Assembly: GCF_039555335.1 (NCBI RefSeq)
Contig: NC_092646.1
Span: forward strand, 23,166,893-23,230,892
From: Amphiura filiformis
Lineage: Eukaryota; Echinodermata; Ophiuroidea; Amphilepidida; Amphiuridae
Direction: 5' to 3'
DNA length: 64,000 nt
In this document: one piece after another, positions 23,301 through 38,300 of the stretch
Numbering within the stretch: position 1 is the first letter of the stretch
How the letters are laid out: every line of letters starts with the position of its first letter
The notes under the pieces: generated by a model
The model's database searches: none
What the model was told of the DNA's origin: nothing
The model's input: only the letters and a program-made list of their open reading frames with translations
Program-made: the position numbers and the translations under genes

Positions 23301-26300
23301 ATTTGGAAGACAATGCCAAGAAACAAGATTCTTATAGGAACCTCTCCCCCTGAATTGACATAAAGGGGAAAAAAAGGGGGGGAAAAATCAAATGTTATTC
23401 CCCAGTTAATGTATTTCATTCGATATTAAATTATGGAAATGATGTTTCTGTAACCTTTGTCAACACAAGACCCTTTAAAAAAAATCAATTAAAAGAACCC
23501 AGCACATTTTCACTATCTCTTTGAAGACAAGATATTAAGATAATTAAGATTGCAATTTTGCTGCTCCCTGGACAGTGGTGTATGCAAGGGGGGGTGTGGA
23601 GTTTCCAAAATGTGGAGTGGACCTCCCCCGCAAAAGTGGACTTACCCCCCCCCTCAAGTGAACTTACCCAACCCTCAAAAAGGCTCAGTATTTTGATCAG
23701 TTCTCCTTGTCCCCATAATGGTATGGTGTTTCTTACTAACTCAGAACTTTGTGTGGTACATTTTAACAACTCTGTCCTGAAAAGTGGACCGTTTTGCCGA
23801 TTTGGGGTCACTGTGTGTCACACGCCCTCTGGCTACAGACCTGGCAACTAGTATAAACTCCAATGAATAAACACTGACTTTTCATCAGACAAATCTGTCA
23901 TTCTTTATGCCCGGGCCACAAAAAGCATCTATTTGTACCAGTAAGAGATCCCCCCTAAGCTCCCCTCATAAAAAACAAAAAATTCAAACATTTACAATTT
24001 TGACCTCCCTGGGAGATTTTTTTTGTGGCCCACAGGCCCACTATAGTGAGACGAAAAGAAACAAATTTCACCTCACTGATGAGTAAAAAAAATGTCCCCA
24101 CCCAAGTCTGTATAAAGGTAAAAAGGTATAAAGGCGACAAAAAAAATTCACCAGACCTAAACTGCCACCCCCCCCTGAGAATCAAATGGTGCATCCCTAA
24201 TTAAGACAGTACATATGAATAATACAATTCGCTGACATAGTGCACATTAGAATATGACCGTTGCTAGGTCAACTGACTCTTTCTTTGTTATGAACCACTA
24301 ACCGATACAACACAAAGCCTATGACATATCATAATTCGGAACAGGTGTATTAGCCAAGGCTTGAACCAGTGGTTACTAACGAGCACTATGACAGCAAAAT
24401 AAAGATGATAAATACCCTTACCTCACCAACTGGACTGGCTGGGCATTCTGCCCGCTTGTCTCTGTCCAAAACTTCATCACCACTAAGACCCAGGCCTGTC
24501 TTTGTCGTATTTCTGAGGGGTAATTCCTGCTGATCCTTATGCATCAACTCATCTTCAGATCCACCAGTGGGAGAACTGAAGATTTGGGTTATCTAAAAGA
24601 CATAAAAAGGTCAATTTCATTATATCTTTGCTATTTTGAAGATCATTTGTGACCTGCTCCCACAAAACCAGACATTTAAGAGGGTTTACCCGATAGACTC
24701 AGATGGTAGGTGGAAGATGGGGGTCAGCAAATTTTGTTCATATTTTGTCAATCAAACATGTGTCCATGAGTATTTACAGTGGAGGTATTTAAAAAATTTG
24801 GGGACCGCCCCCCCGGGAGATACTGGACCCCCCCTCAAATTGACCCCCATGATTGTCTTCTCAGACACAAAAACTTTGAAATGTGCACTAACTTTTGATT
24901 AGAGCCACGTAATAACGCGCATCTGCAGACATTTTATTTATACTTCACAGTAATAATACACATTTTGTATCGACATAACAATTAAAAGTTCTTTGTACAA
25001 CATTTGGGTTGTTCCATTTTCAGAGAGGGGTGTAATGGCCTTTTCAGCAATTGTGTAAATGTGAAAAATCCTAATTTTGAAGCAAAGTTTGCAAGATGAT
25101 TGTGAGAGTTCCTCAATATTTTTGTCAAAGTTATTTACTTGTTGGATAAAGTAGATATAGGTTGATCAATTGAGCAAATAAAAATCGTGGAGACTTTTTC
25201 CGTTTTAAAATGAGCACATCTTACTTTATGCTCTTTTTCAGAAAAGTGCAAAATGCTAATTTTGAAGCAAAGTTTGCAAGATGATTGTGAGAGTTCCTCA
25301 ATATTTTTGTCAAAGTTATTTACTTGTTGGATAAAGTAGATATAGGTTGAACAATTGAGCAATAAAAATCGTGGAGACTTTTTCCGTTTTAAAATGAGCA
25401 CATCTTACTTTATGCTCTTTTTCAGAAAAGTGCAAAATTGCGATATTTTCATGCTAAACTAGGTACGGTGATTTTTCTAAGTTTAAAAATGAAATTTGAC
25501 GAAAAGGGAGCCTATCAGAAGTAAACAACATCAACAAAACTATTACATAATAAATTGGGGCCTAAATTGTGTTGGATAAATGCTTATAGAACAGGACTAT
25601 TCTATAAAGGGGTTCAGTACCCGGGTCAGTACTAAAATTCTGTCTGTGCTGATTTAAAATAACCTTTTGCATCATGCTTTATGCACCCTCAAATGAATAT
25701 TACCTTTTTCTTCCAAGGAACGCAGGTAGGGCCTACAATAATTATTTTCTATCACTATGTAGTTTTAAACAACGAAGACAATAATATATTGGAACACTAC
25801 ATTGATCAAGTAGGGGTGTTATTGTGTTAAACATAAAAACGCTTATGTATCTATGATTCGATTTTGAAATACCAAAAATGCTGACACATTATATGGATTT
25901 TGGGGTTTGTATTGAGGATCCTTTGATGGTCAATATACCAGTAAACTGCTCTCTTTCATCTGAGTGACCTCTGTCTATTAAGGGGGCGCAGAGACCACCA
26001 AATAACCTCTCCATCATAGTGAAAAGCATGTAAAAATCAACATTTTTAAGCGGCAATTCTACCACGCATGACAATAGTTTTCTTTATTTTTAGCTGTATT
26101 AAATAAAGCCTAAATTTTCACTAAGCTCCAATTTTGTCTATCTTTACAGGTAAGGTTCAGTTTTTATTAACAAATGTTAGAAAGTGATGCTGCTATTTCA
26201 ACATCGAAATTAGTACTAAAACGGGCTCTGTTAGCAGTTATTCGGAGAGGGCCTATACTTTTCTTGTGAAATCGAATTTGCTTAATGTTACTGGGTAAAT

Positions 26301-29300
26301 TCGCTTAAATATTAGTATAAATGGCCATTGCCATAACAACTGCCTTCTCTTTGAAATCTCAATACATGTAGCTTAAAATTAAAGAATCCATGTATATCAA
26401 TAGTATACTTATAAAGTGTAATACAAACTTTTTAATGCAACAAATTGCTCAAAATGAAGAAAATGGGTCAATTTGGGGTCAAACTGCCCAAAATTCAAAG
26501 ATCATAGATTACTGGGGAAATTCGCTTAAATATTAGTATAAATGGCCATTGCCATGGCAATTGCCTTCCTTTGAAAATCTCCTAATACATGTAACTTAAA
26601 ATTAAAGAATCCATATCTCAATAATATACTCATTAAGTGTAATACAAACTTTTTAATGCAACAAATTGCTCAAAATTTGGGGTCAAACTGCCGGATGCCC
26701 AAAATTCAAAGGTCATAGGTCACAGAAAAAGGTTGTTGCTGTCATCTGGGATGAGGGAGGCAACAAAAGTTGGTATATTGGGTTTTACCTTGATGATAAT
26801 GGGGATGAAACGCGGGGGACAAAACCTTCGAGTGGATCACCTGATACGCTTGGTACTGATACCGGAGATGAAAGTTAGCAGCGCCACATGGCACTGATGA
26901 TGATATCTAGGACACTATTATGCAGCAGTTTGAGATTGTGCCTGTGACACTTATCAGTTTCCGTAGCAACATAACAAGTAGCCATTTATATTATGTTTTT
27001 TTGTTGTAAATTTTACCTCATATTGTGGAGATGTCCTTAAAATTTTACTCCCAAATAGCCAGTATTGGGGATAACAAATTTTCTTTCCTCATCTTATTTT
27101 AACATACCAATGTCACCGGGGTAGGTCAAGGGTCAATACACATGGCTTAGTTGGAGCTCTCCCATACTGACAGTGTAAAAAAAAGAGAGAATTTATTATC
27201 CCTGATACTGGCTATTCCGGGTAAAATGTTTAGGTCATGTTCACATGTTGAGGGAATTTGTCAAATGTTACTGGGGAAATTTGCTTTAAAATTAGTATAT
27301 ATGGCGTTGCCATGTAAACTGCCTTCTCTTTGAATTATCCTAGCTCACAATTAAAGAAGCCTCATATAATCAGTAATATAAAGTGTAATACAAACTTTTG
27401 TAATGCAAGAAATTGCTACAAATGTAAATACAATAAAAACCATTAAACTATCAAAATTGTATAAAAGTCTGCAGTGCAAAAATCTACATTTTTTACTTGA
27501 TGTAACGTATGTTGTGTGTCTATTTCGTTTTTCCAATGTATAGTGTTATGTAAGTTTTTACCTGTTGTCTAGCTTTTTCTGTAATTTAAATATGAGGTCT
27601 ATGGGCCTGGTTCAAAATTTGGGTAAAAAGGTGCATTGGGTCAGAAATGGTCGTAACTCAACACATGAAGATTTGAGACTACTTCTAACTGATAAATAGA
27701 TTGATTGACCAAAAAAAACATAGACTAGACACCAGAACCTGGTAAAAAGACCCAAAAATGACTAAGTTATGGCTAAATATGTGATTTTCAGGGAAAATGT
27801 GGCCATTTTGGATTTTTTGCTGTGCACATTCTTTTTGAAACCCAGGCTTAACATTTTGTAATTTCATGTTGAGATAGGCCTAGGTTAAATAGAACATACA
27901 AAAAACTTTATCCCGAAGCAAAACAAAACAAGTCCCATTTATAGCCCACTCCTAGCATTAAGTTCCACCCCCAGGTTATTAGGATTTAGTACTTTGGGGT
28001 ATGGGGCCCTACTAGGCCTAGTTCCTATAGCTTAAGTACTGACGCATGTGAAATGATTAAGAATCAGAATAGGAGCTTGTGATTTTCATAATAATCATAA
28101 TACCACTAACATGTATGAATACGAGCTTGTGACATGAGAGGGCTCATATTCAAGGAGCATTATCTACTGGCGATTTTACCAATATGCTGTAAAAGAGAAC
28201 ACCTACCCTGTACTTGATTTGCATTCTTAAATGTGGTTCTTAACTCCTCAATGGAATAACTGACTATTGGCTCAAGAAAAGGGACTGCTACAGTGAAAAG
28301 ATCTTATATTTGATGTTGGCGTTATATACAGCATCATTATACCAATGTCACATATTGGGAAAATCCATGTTTGTGTTCTATGAAAAGTAAAAAAAGTCTC
28401 CATGATTTTTATTGCATTATATAAATGACCTATGTACAGAGGTTCTCTCCTGTAATGAACAATTTGAGAAAGATTGAGGAACTCCTACAATGACGTCACA
28501 AAGTAGAGGGATATTTCACTTTTTTTCAAAAGTTGTAAAATGTGAAATATGGGCCCCCACCCCTGTTCATAAATGGAACATCCCAATATAAACATTTGTT
28601 GTTTTATATTTTTTGATGAAGACAAAGGATGAAAGAAGATGTGTAGAAAAATTTACTTTCATAGATGCTTGTCTTAGGTGCCAAAAAATTGTTCAAAAAT
28701 GGCATAAAACGGCATTTTACAAGTCAGGGAAATATGTGTTAGGGGCATATTTTAGGGGGCCCATATTTCCCAGGAGGGGGCATAGCAGATTTTTTTATAC
28801 TGATTATTATGAACACTTATCCAAACTTATTAAATTGCCAAAATATGGTTGAAATTTGCTGACCCCCATCTTCCACCTTTTTCCCATAGCATCAGTATTT
28901 CTCAGAAAATCTCTCTTAAGTCACTAATTTTGAAAATTGAGTTTTTGATGTCATCATTTAGTATAGGTCTTCAGCTTTCATTTTAATACCAAAATTATGT
29001 TTCTGGGACATGTGGTCCTCATTCTACGGTCTTTCAACGGAATGGAAGGGGGGAAGCGACACATAAAGAAAAGGCAAATACAAGAAAAATTGCTTTGAAG
29101 TTGTAAAATGAAATGTTAAGGACTTGGTTTTTGCTCAGAAAATACTAGATTTGGGTGCTTAATAGACGTAAAAGAATATTTTCTTTTCAATGGCAGGTTA
29201 AAGTAAACATACCAAAGAATCAAAAACTAATAAAAACTGAAAAACAAAATCTGCAAGGTGTTTTACCCTTTCCCCAACTTTGACTTGCCGTATCTCGAAA

Positions 29301-32300
29301 TGGCTGAGTGCGACTAATGGCGGGTTTCGTCAGAGTGGGTCACATTTTAGGACATATCCATACAGCCTACATGGCTGCAGGGGTGCTATTTTTTACATCA
29401 TCATTTCAACATTATTATTTTGTGAGTCTGCATGTTTACAAAAATCCAGATTGCAAAATTTACAATATCATGAATACTCTTTTTCAAACAGTTTCAAAAC
29501 AAAACATTTATAATAAAATTCAATAAAATTGTGCTCAAATTACTTTCTACTTGTATGATTTTGCTTTTTTTTAAATCCATATGCTTAGACTTCAGGTACA
29601 TGCCTTGCCTTCTCCCAAAATGTGTTTTTGCAGACAGTTTTTCAAGAGGAACCATATGGGTACTAGTTAAGTACTGGTACAGCATTTTAAATGAGGTGGA
29701 AAAGGTAAACAAACACAAGAACTTCAGAAGCATATATTGAAAATTTAGCTGTATTTTGGTATAGAAAACAAATCAAGCATAAACTTTATTGTGGAAAGTA
29801 TTATTTTTAATATTGCAGCAGGGTGGTACGATGTGTCATAATTGGGGCGCAGGTCAACTTCAGAGACACATTTAAAACATGAGGGATATACATAAAGAGG
29901 CATATACACATATTTTCATGTTTTACGATTCATTTACCGTTTCCGTGTATCAAATCTTATGTTAGTTCTGAAGTCACCTAAAAAAATCTGGAAAAAGTAT
30001 CAATATATACATTGATAGGTGACATTCACCATTTTGTAGGTAATATTCCGATGTAAAACCATGCCATATTTTGAAGAAGCTCAATGTTGAGAATCTGTGC
30101 ATTTACAAAACCAAAGCAGAGGAGGCAGAACTTAGGCCAAAAAAATTTTAGTTTCTCATCCCTGCCCGCATTGTTTTTTTGCTGCCGCATAAAAAAAAAG
30201 GGTATTTTTTTTACAAAAAACAATAAAAAGACAAAATTTCGATTGATTTTCAGTCAGTATTTCTAGTCCTTTTTTTTAGACAAAAACAATAAAATAATAC
30301 AATTTTAATATGAAATAACATGTAAAAACATTATGGTGGCAGTGTTGCAGGTGAAAAAAAAAACACCGACGGTTTTAACTGTGGTTTATACTGCTTGGCA
30401 AAAACAGCAAAATGGCAAAAACTAATAAAAGTGATAGACAGTTCACTTTTTGTACCGGGGCCAGCAAAGCTGGCCGCGGTACTTATTAGTTGGATATAAA
30501 AAATTGTTGTTGCTAGGCTATGTATGAAACAGAAATTCATAAAGAAAGCACGTACCTGAATCAAGTTGTTTTGATGATGATTTATGCTTGTAATGTGTCA
30601 ACATATAACTTGTGGTTGAACGGATATCAGAAATATTGTGTTGATTTTGCATGGTAAGGTAAAATAGGTATATGTTTTAGGAAAATAATTTTTCTGAATC
30701 TAGACTAGGAAGTTTTGCTGGTTCTCTTCACTAGAACACTTATCTTGGCAGGCTATGAGATCATGTGGGCAGACACACCGGGTACCATACATGCTTTGTG
30801 TGAGTTCAGTATCTCAGTGTGTTGTATGGTATGTGATCCAATATCTCTGGTGAGAGAGCTTGAGAGCTACCTGCTGAGTTATGATGACATATTTAATTTA
30901 CACATCTTACTCTATTCATGTTCCTAGTGCTCTGTCTGTGGTGGTCTGTTATCTTAATATGACTGTGTTGGATAATTTTCAACTACATGTAACATGTTTG
31001 ACCATGCAACATGCAGTAAACATGGTAAAAGTTGAATCCCTCACATCGAAGACCTGTAGGCCTATTAATAAATAAGCAAGATCACTGAATATTGGAAATA
31101 TGTACATTTCCTGGTAACACGATGATGACCAAAAGCTATTGATGCACACATCACCTTCAAATATTTGGGTCTATTTTTATGATGACAAATATGTCACAAC
31201 TAGAATGAAGCTTTAGGGCATAGGTCCTAAGTAATGATTGAATTTTGTTACTAAGAATATTATCAGTAAACATTCAATTCTTGGCTTTAAAGGTGCTATT
31301 TTTGGGTTCAGTTTTCGAAAAATAATATTTCTCGAAATTTTGCTTGTTACTTTGTATGCTTAAATTCTCAAAAAACAAAACGAGCTATGAATGAATTAAT
31401 CTATACTATAAGGTGCGAACGTCACTTGTTTTTATAGGCCACAAGACCATTTAGCAATCCATGTATGTGGGGTATTATGTGTAGGGGTGTTTGTACCCTA
31501 ACAGTGTCTGCTTCCTACTCATGCCATCCAAACCTGGTGATAATAATATTTGAGTAGGAGGACATGTGAATTAGCGTCAACTAGGAATAATCCTTTTCAC
31601 CATGATTACCACCAATCAATCAGTACTTCCCACCATCCAAAATCTCCCTATTTTGCCAGCCAACAATATCAAATAATTATCAGAGATTACCCCATATGTT
31701 TAATTGCAAGCATCCAACCAAGGCCACTCAATTAGATGTAGGCCTACATCCTTGAATCACAATTGTCATTTTAAAACCATGTCTCGCCTGTCAAATATTA
31801 CACATTACAAGCATCTTTCAGAAGGATTATTTAATCTTCACATGAAATCATTCCTGTCCCGGTACATCCCTTTTTAAAGGGTTTTTTTATTTCATCTCAA
31901 AACAATTATTAAGTTGCAAAAATAACAAGGCCAGATTTTGTAAATATAAGTAACATATTTATAAGAATAAAAGGCATGAGTTTTCATTGCTCACTTGCAT
32001 GTAACTGAAATGTGTTACATCAAATTTAAAAAATCTTAATAGAGTTACTATTTATGAGCTTTTCTGTATTACTTTTTAATATTTGACTGACTTTATATGA
32101 GTTTTTGCCATTTTAAGCCAGTTTTTGCCACTTTTCCGGCAAAAAGCTGTTTTTGCCGGTGAAAACCGAACCCTGTATTTGCCATGGGGTAAGGGAGATA
32201 GTTGGCATTGGCTGCGGTGAAGAATAACTATAGTAAATACCGCCCCGAGTACGGCAGGTATAAAAGACTGGTCACTGATTACTGATTGCTGATCACTGAC

Positions 32301-35300
32301 TGCTGATTGCTGATTGACCAGTTACTGATTACTGAATGGTTACCTGATTACTGATTGATCAGGAGCTGATTACTGATTGTTCAGTCACTGATTACTGATC
32401 GTTCAGTAGCTGATTACTGATTGTTCAGCAGGTATAAGACTGATCACTGAAAACGCTGATTGTTCAGTAGCTGATTACTGATTGGATTGGAAACTTGCTG
32501 AATGACTTGTTTAAAAGGGGCATTCGCAAATTTGAAGTTATAAAATCTAAATTAAAGGAATATTAATCAAGTTGTTTAAAGGGGCATACTTTACAGTTAT
32601 TACCTGTGAATTAAAGGATCATTTAATGAGCTGTGGTTGACAGATTAAAGGGGCATTCGAAATTGCAGAGCTATAAATTGAAATTTAAGGAATATTAATT
32701 GTGTTGTTGGATAACTTGTTTCAGGGGGCATATGTAGTTCAACATCGTTTGGTATTTTGCACGAGTCAATGATTTTTAGGGCATAAATTAAAAGTAATCG
32801 TAATTTAATAGTTGTTTCTTTGGTTAGCCCAATGCAACTAAGGGAAAACGTTCAAATTCTTATCTTTTGGAAAATATCAACATCACGTTCTTCTTCAAAT
32901 GAGCCCAACAGTTGAGGCTAAGTTAATGCAAGAGACGTACACGAACAAAATGTGCTACAAACAACAATATTCAAATAACAATCATTTTATTACCTGTTTC
33001 GCATGAAACGGCAAATAATTTATACAATAATTAATAGCTAATAAATAAATCTTTATCCCATAAAACATTTATGTATCAATTTATTTACTTTTTATTTCAT
33101 TAGGGACCGTTCACAAAGACATGTTAGAGGGGGCCTGATGTAAACAGAAAAATTCACATTTTTTCAGGTACCCATTTGCGGACCTAAAATTATTTTCAGC
33201 TCCCCCCTTGACAAATGTATACGCATGTCAAACTCATAGAAAGTAGTGTAAAATCATGTTCTATAAGAAGCATCAAGGTTTTTTTAAAGGCACCCCCTTC
33301 CCAGGGCCTCCATTTTGCATCAACCCCCATAAGTGTTTGTGAACGGTCCATTAGCACTTTACGTACTTAACTTAGCAGGAAACTTGGTTGCAAACTAATA
33401 AAAAAATAAAATACTGAAGCTGCGCGAGTGGTCTCCTGAGGTAAAGGTCTAATTATTACACAACTTGGAAATCAACTTGCAATTATTATTTGATACTTTC
33501 ATCTGCTCTTTCCTTTAAAAAATTAGCAACACCGAAATTTAATCCCGATGGGCATTTTTGAATTGAACATTTAAGCTTTCAAATAATAATAATTATAATC
33601 ATTTTTTAGCAAAGTTGATCTACCGTAATTTTAAACACAAAGGATCGAAAATTCCCATATTTTAGTCTATTTATTTGGTACATTTTTGGAAAATCTAGTC
33701 ACACACCCCAACATTTTTTTTTTTTTTTTGTGACTAGTTGAATTGTTTTGGAAGAAATCGGAGCATTTGAAAATCTTGACCCTGTTTTATGAACTTTGTC
33801 TTATCACTGTATCGGCAAGTCGTAGATGTTCAAAACTATAGGCCTATATTTTTCATTTTTGACCCGTGTATATTAGACATTTACCCCCTCCTGGAGTTAG
33901 CGCACACTGAGGAGCATAGGAGCTCATGCGTTTAAAGTTACATCCCTGATTAAAGGGGTGTAATTCTTGATTTCAACCTGCTCTTTTTATAGTACATGCA
34001 CAAAAAAAGCTTGAGCCACCGAATGAAACACCAGATGTGAAAAGTTGTGTAAAACATGCCATTAAAGGCCCATTCAGTGATTTGCTCATCCGGACGATCG
34101 TAAAAATCATCAAAATTCAGATTTTGGTACCTTTGTCATTACATTGTCATAGATGTGCTAACATAGCATGCGAGTGGTTCAGCCGAAAGCCTTGTATTTA
34201 AGACAAAATAAGACTTTTTACGCGAATCTGTAATTTAGATACTGACAGTATCTAAATTAGCTACATGTATTTAAATGGGGCTTCAACTTCATCAGTACTG
34301 CTGTTTTATTCGTTTTTTGCCAAATTTGTCATTTCAAAAATACCAATAAAGCAATTTATAAACAATTTTAATTTTTTACACTTGCGTTGGTATCACTGAA
34401 TGGGTCTTTAAGTAGCATAATATTTGTAGGGCGAATTAGACCCTAATAGTAAGATCGTTGATATGAAAGAAAATAATGTTATGCGTGCTTTCCAGCAAAT
34501 TTTCTAGTCCAAAAATATTAAGAGTATTAAAAAAAAAACACATTTCCCTGTAATTATGCCATCAAAGGTAGGTGCTTATTTGACGGATGACACACCATTT
34601 TAGACTGGAAGCTACATGTAGCACTGACCACCTTTGCATCCCCCATGTTTTTATAGTCCCAAAACACATTCAAGATGTTTCCTAACCTGGGGCACTCAAC
34701 ACAAATGACCATACGGGTATGCTCCCCTGGAAAGACCCCCCTTTTTGGATTTCGCAGCTCCGAAAGACCCCCTATATTTGACCAAAATAGAGCTCCGAAA
34801 GACCCTTGATTTTGATAATTTCAGCTCTGAAAGGTTTTTTCAGGCAATTTTCAACCAGAAAAAAAAAAAAGACCCTTGATTTGGACTGTTCGCAGCTCCA
34901 AAAGTCCACATTTTACTTGTTTGCAGCTCCAAAAGACGCCCCCCTTATCGGTACGCCGTCAGCTCCCAAAGACCCACCACCTCAAAATTCGGGGTGCATA
35001 CCAACCAACATTTTTGTTGTGCCCCCCCCCCCAGGTTTCATAACTTAAGCAGGCATGAGAATGATCATGCATGAAAAAAACTTGAAAAAGTATGTGAAAT
35101 TAAGCTAAACGGGCTGAAATTAAAAGAAATGGCCAAAAAAAAAGCCTTAAAATTCTCATGGAGGCTTAAGTTAGGAAAATCGGTTCCCACATGTCGGCAA
35201 GGAAAAATTATAAAAAACTATTCCCCTTCCAAGTGCACACCTCTCGATTTGTATGAGTACACATCCCAATGCTTGAAACCATAAAATATTTGAGTCACTA

Positions 35301-38300
35301 ATTTGCATTAATTAATATCAATGAATTAGTTTAACCTTAATTTTAGGACTAAAAACTTTCAACTGATTCCAACTTTTACCACTGGTAAAATTGTAAATGA
35401 ATATTATCCAAAATCTCTCGCTAGCTTTTTCGCCTAATAGACTGGTTCTTTTGGCAAAATCGCGTTCCTAGCGGCAAGTCGCAGATCCTCGAGATGAGAG
35501 GAATACTTAAGGGGGTACTACACCCCTCGATAAATTTGTGTCTATGTTTGCATTTTTCTCAACTAATAACACACTGGTAACAAAAGTTATGTATATTGCA
35601 GGGGCAAGGAATCCAATTACTACACTGGAATTTCAGTGACCCAAGACAAGCGGTTCATTATTTTATGATAAGAAATAAGGTACCGCTAGGATGTACCTCA
35701 TTTCCTATCATATATACTGAACCGCTTGTCGTAAGTCACTAAAATTTCAGTGTAGTAGTTGGAATTCTTGCCCCAATAATATACATAACTTTTTTTTACC
35801 AGTGTGTTATTAGTTTTTGAGAAAATGCAAAAATAGTCACAAATTTACCACAGGGTGTAGTGCCCCTTAAATATGGTTAATGTGAACAACTTTTGGAACA
35901 TCTTAAGGATATCACGAGGTATTGTTGGTCGAAGCAGCCAAAAATCGATTTGCATTATCTGAATCAATATATTATTGAAAAATAACACTTTGGTGTTTTG
36001 CAAAAGTTCATTCTACAAATCATATACTTTGAAAACTTGCTTAATTTATTGTTGTTATTTAGTTATACGTTTTACAAAAGTGTTGTTTCAGCCCTTTTTA
36101 CAACATAACTCAAGAACCACAGGACCTACAAAAGTATATATGTGATATTTTAATTATTCTACACGCTCGCTATAAATTGAGCAATGTAATGTTTGCTAAA
36201 GCTTACTACCATTCGCAAGATGATGTGAACTACTTTTTCTGCTGCTTTGACCAACATCGTATATACCCTTAAATGTGCTTTAAATAGGGGTAGGTTAAAC
36301 AGCCTTTTAAAAGGGATGCAGTATGATCTTCTGAGCATTTTGACACCAGGTTTTGGTGCCGGCTAAAACAAGTGGACAGGGGGGGTCTGAAAATCAATAT
36401 TTTCAACAATCATTATTATATGCCTAATTCTGTTAAAGTTGGTGCCAATTTGTATGTATGTCTAGAATTTCATTTATGAAAGTTTCATAAAATTGGAGTT
36501 CTTAAAATGGCTGTTTTACGTCCAAATATGGAAATATTTGTTTTGGCCGGCACCAACTCTTTTTTTGGCCGATTTGGATGAAAATGGTTTCAAAATGCTC
36601 AGGAGATCATACTGCATAGCCTGTTCCCTAAGAAATTTGAAACATCAGGATTCCTTAACCCACCACTACTTTAAATGTATTTTGAATCCCAAGCCTTGGG
36701 ATTCAAAATACATTTAAAGCACATGGCAAGCATTAATGATTTGAGCAAGGTGTGAAAGATATGTGGGTGAGGGCTGAACAACCTTCCTTCAACCGGAGTG
36801 ACTGGGAAAGAATCATTTTTATCAGGAGTGACTGTTATCTTCTCTTTCTTCACGTGTGCAGAAAGTGATCGTGTGTACCGTAGTGAAAGGTCACGTGCAT
36901 CACAACCTAGCTGAAGACTGGTGGTTTTAGTTGCAACATCAATGCCTGGTTGACCAGATTTACATGAAATTGTGGCTTAATACACATGTAGTTCTTAAAG
37001 GAAGGTGGCAGACAGGGCTGTCAACTCTCACGCATTGGGTCACTTTCTCACGGTCTCACGCCAAGGTAGTATAATCTCACGCCAAGGTAGTAATGCTCAC
37101 GCAAAAAGCTGGAAAATGAGTAAAATCCTGCTCCTCCATCACCCCCCGCTTTTCACATTCTCGAGCGCGGGGCTCAAAAAATTCATGGTACAAAATGAAC
37201 ATTGGCGTTGGCAAATCCCGGTACGTCTCTGTCTCACGCCAAGCAATTCCAAAAAGTTGACAGCCCTGGTGGCAGACCTGATACTTTTGGAACATCAAAT
37301 TCTTGAAAACTTATGTATTACATAAAATGTTGTCCCTTTCAAGCATTCATGCAAAAAGATCATGTAAATGTGACTAATTCTTTATGGAATTACTGACATT
37401 TAATACAGCGTAAAACTGGGAGTCTTCAGTTATAAATGATAATCATCATGATCATGTAATAAATTGATATCAAATGAAATATCCTATTTTTCTCATTAAC
37501 ATACTGAAATTAGGAGCTCCAAATGGGTGTATTTCTGAAGATATCAAAAAACTGCTGAATTAGTCGAAAACGTGGTATACCACAGTTGCAATTAAATCAA
37601 CAGTTTTTGATATACACCAATTTGGAACGCCTAATTTCAATGTTATAAATGAGAAAAATATGAGCTTTCACCTGATACCAAAATCTGCATTTTGATAGGG
37701 TAGTCAGGTTACCTACCTTTAAGTTACAAACGGTTCACAAAGGTTTAAGCAGATGCAAGTACTATGAGGTTGCACCATGCTACCCTCAAACAAAATGTGC
37801 AACAGTAATTTGCCCTAAACAATAAATAGGGGAGAGCAGGGAGTGTTCGCCCACCCCTTGTTTCTCAGCACTACGGCTATCGGGGAATTTGGTGATGGCA
37901 AAATTAGGTGACATAGGTCATTATAAACTTCTCTTATTAGCTACGCGACATATAGGGACGTGTTCATCGAACTGCAGCCAAAACAACAAAAAATACACCA
38001 AAACGTAATTTTTTCTTGCATTAATAATAATGTATTATCATTGATACATAAATACAGATGGTTTTAATGGAAATCTGTATTCGGAACATACGGGATTTTT
38101 CAAAGATTTAATGCAGTTATAAACTCCTTATTCGATTTGTATTTTACATACCCTGAAGAAAATACAAAAATGTGCACAAGGGGCACGTTAAGCCCTTTTG
38201 AGGATGGGGCATGTTCAGCCCTATATCTTCCCAGGCGGACTTACCCCAAACCTGCCCCATCAGCGCATTATGCAAAATATTTATAATTATACCATTAAAC

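Larger units (their letters stand above)
24640..28890. repeat. Long imperfect inverted-repeat pair spanning about 4 kb
   Basis: Left arm about 24,700-25,440: GGTGGAAGATGGGGGTCAGC, later TTGTTCCATTTTCAGA, GAGTTCCTCAAT, and AAATCGTGGAGACTTTTT. The same blocks recur reversed in the right arm at about 28,380-28,890 (AAAAAGTCTCCATGATTTTT, GAGGAACTCC, AATGGAACATCCC, GCTGACCCCCATCTTCCACC). The left arm contains a tandem duplication (next entry). Arms differ considerably, so the structure is old. Confidence 0.65.
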
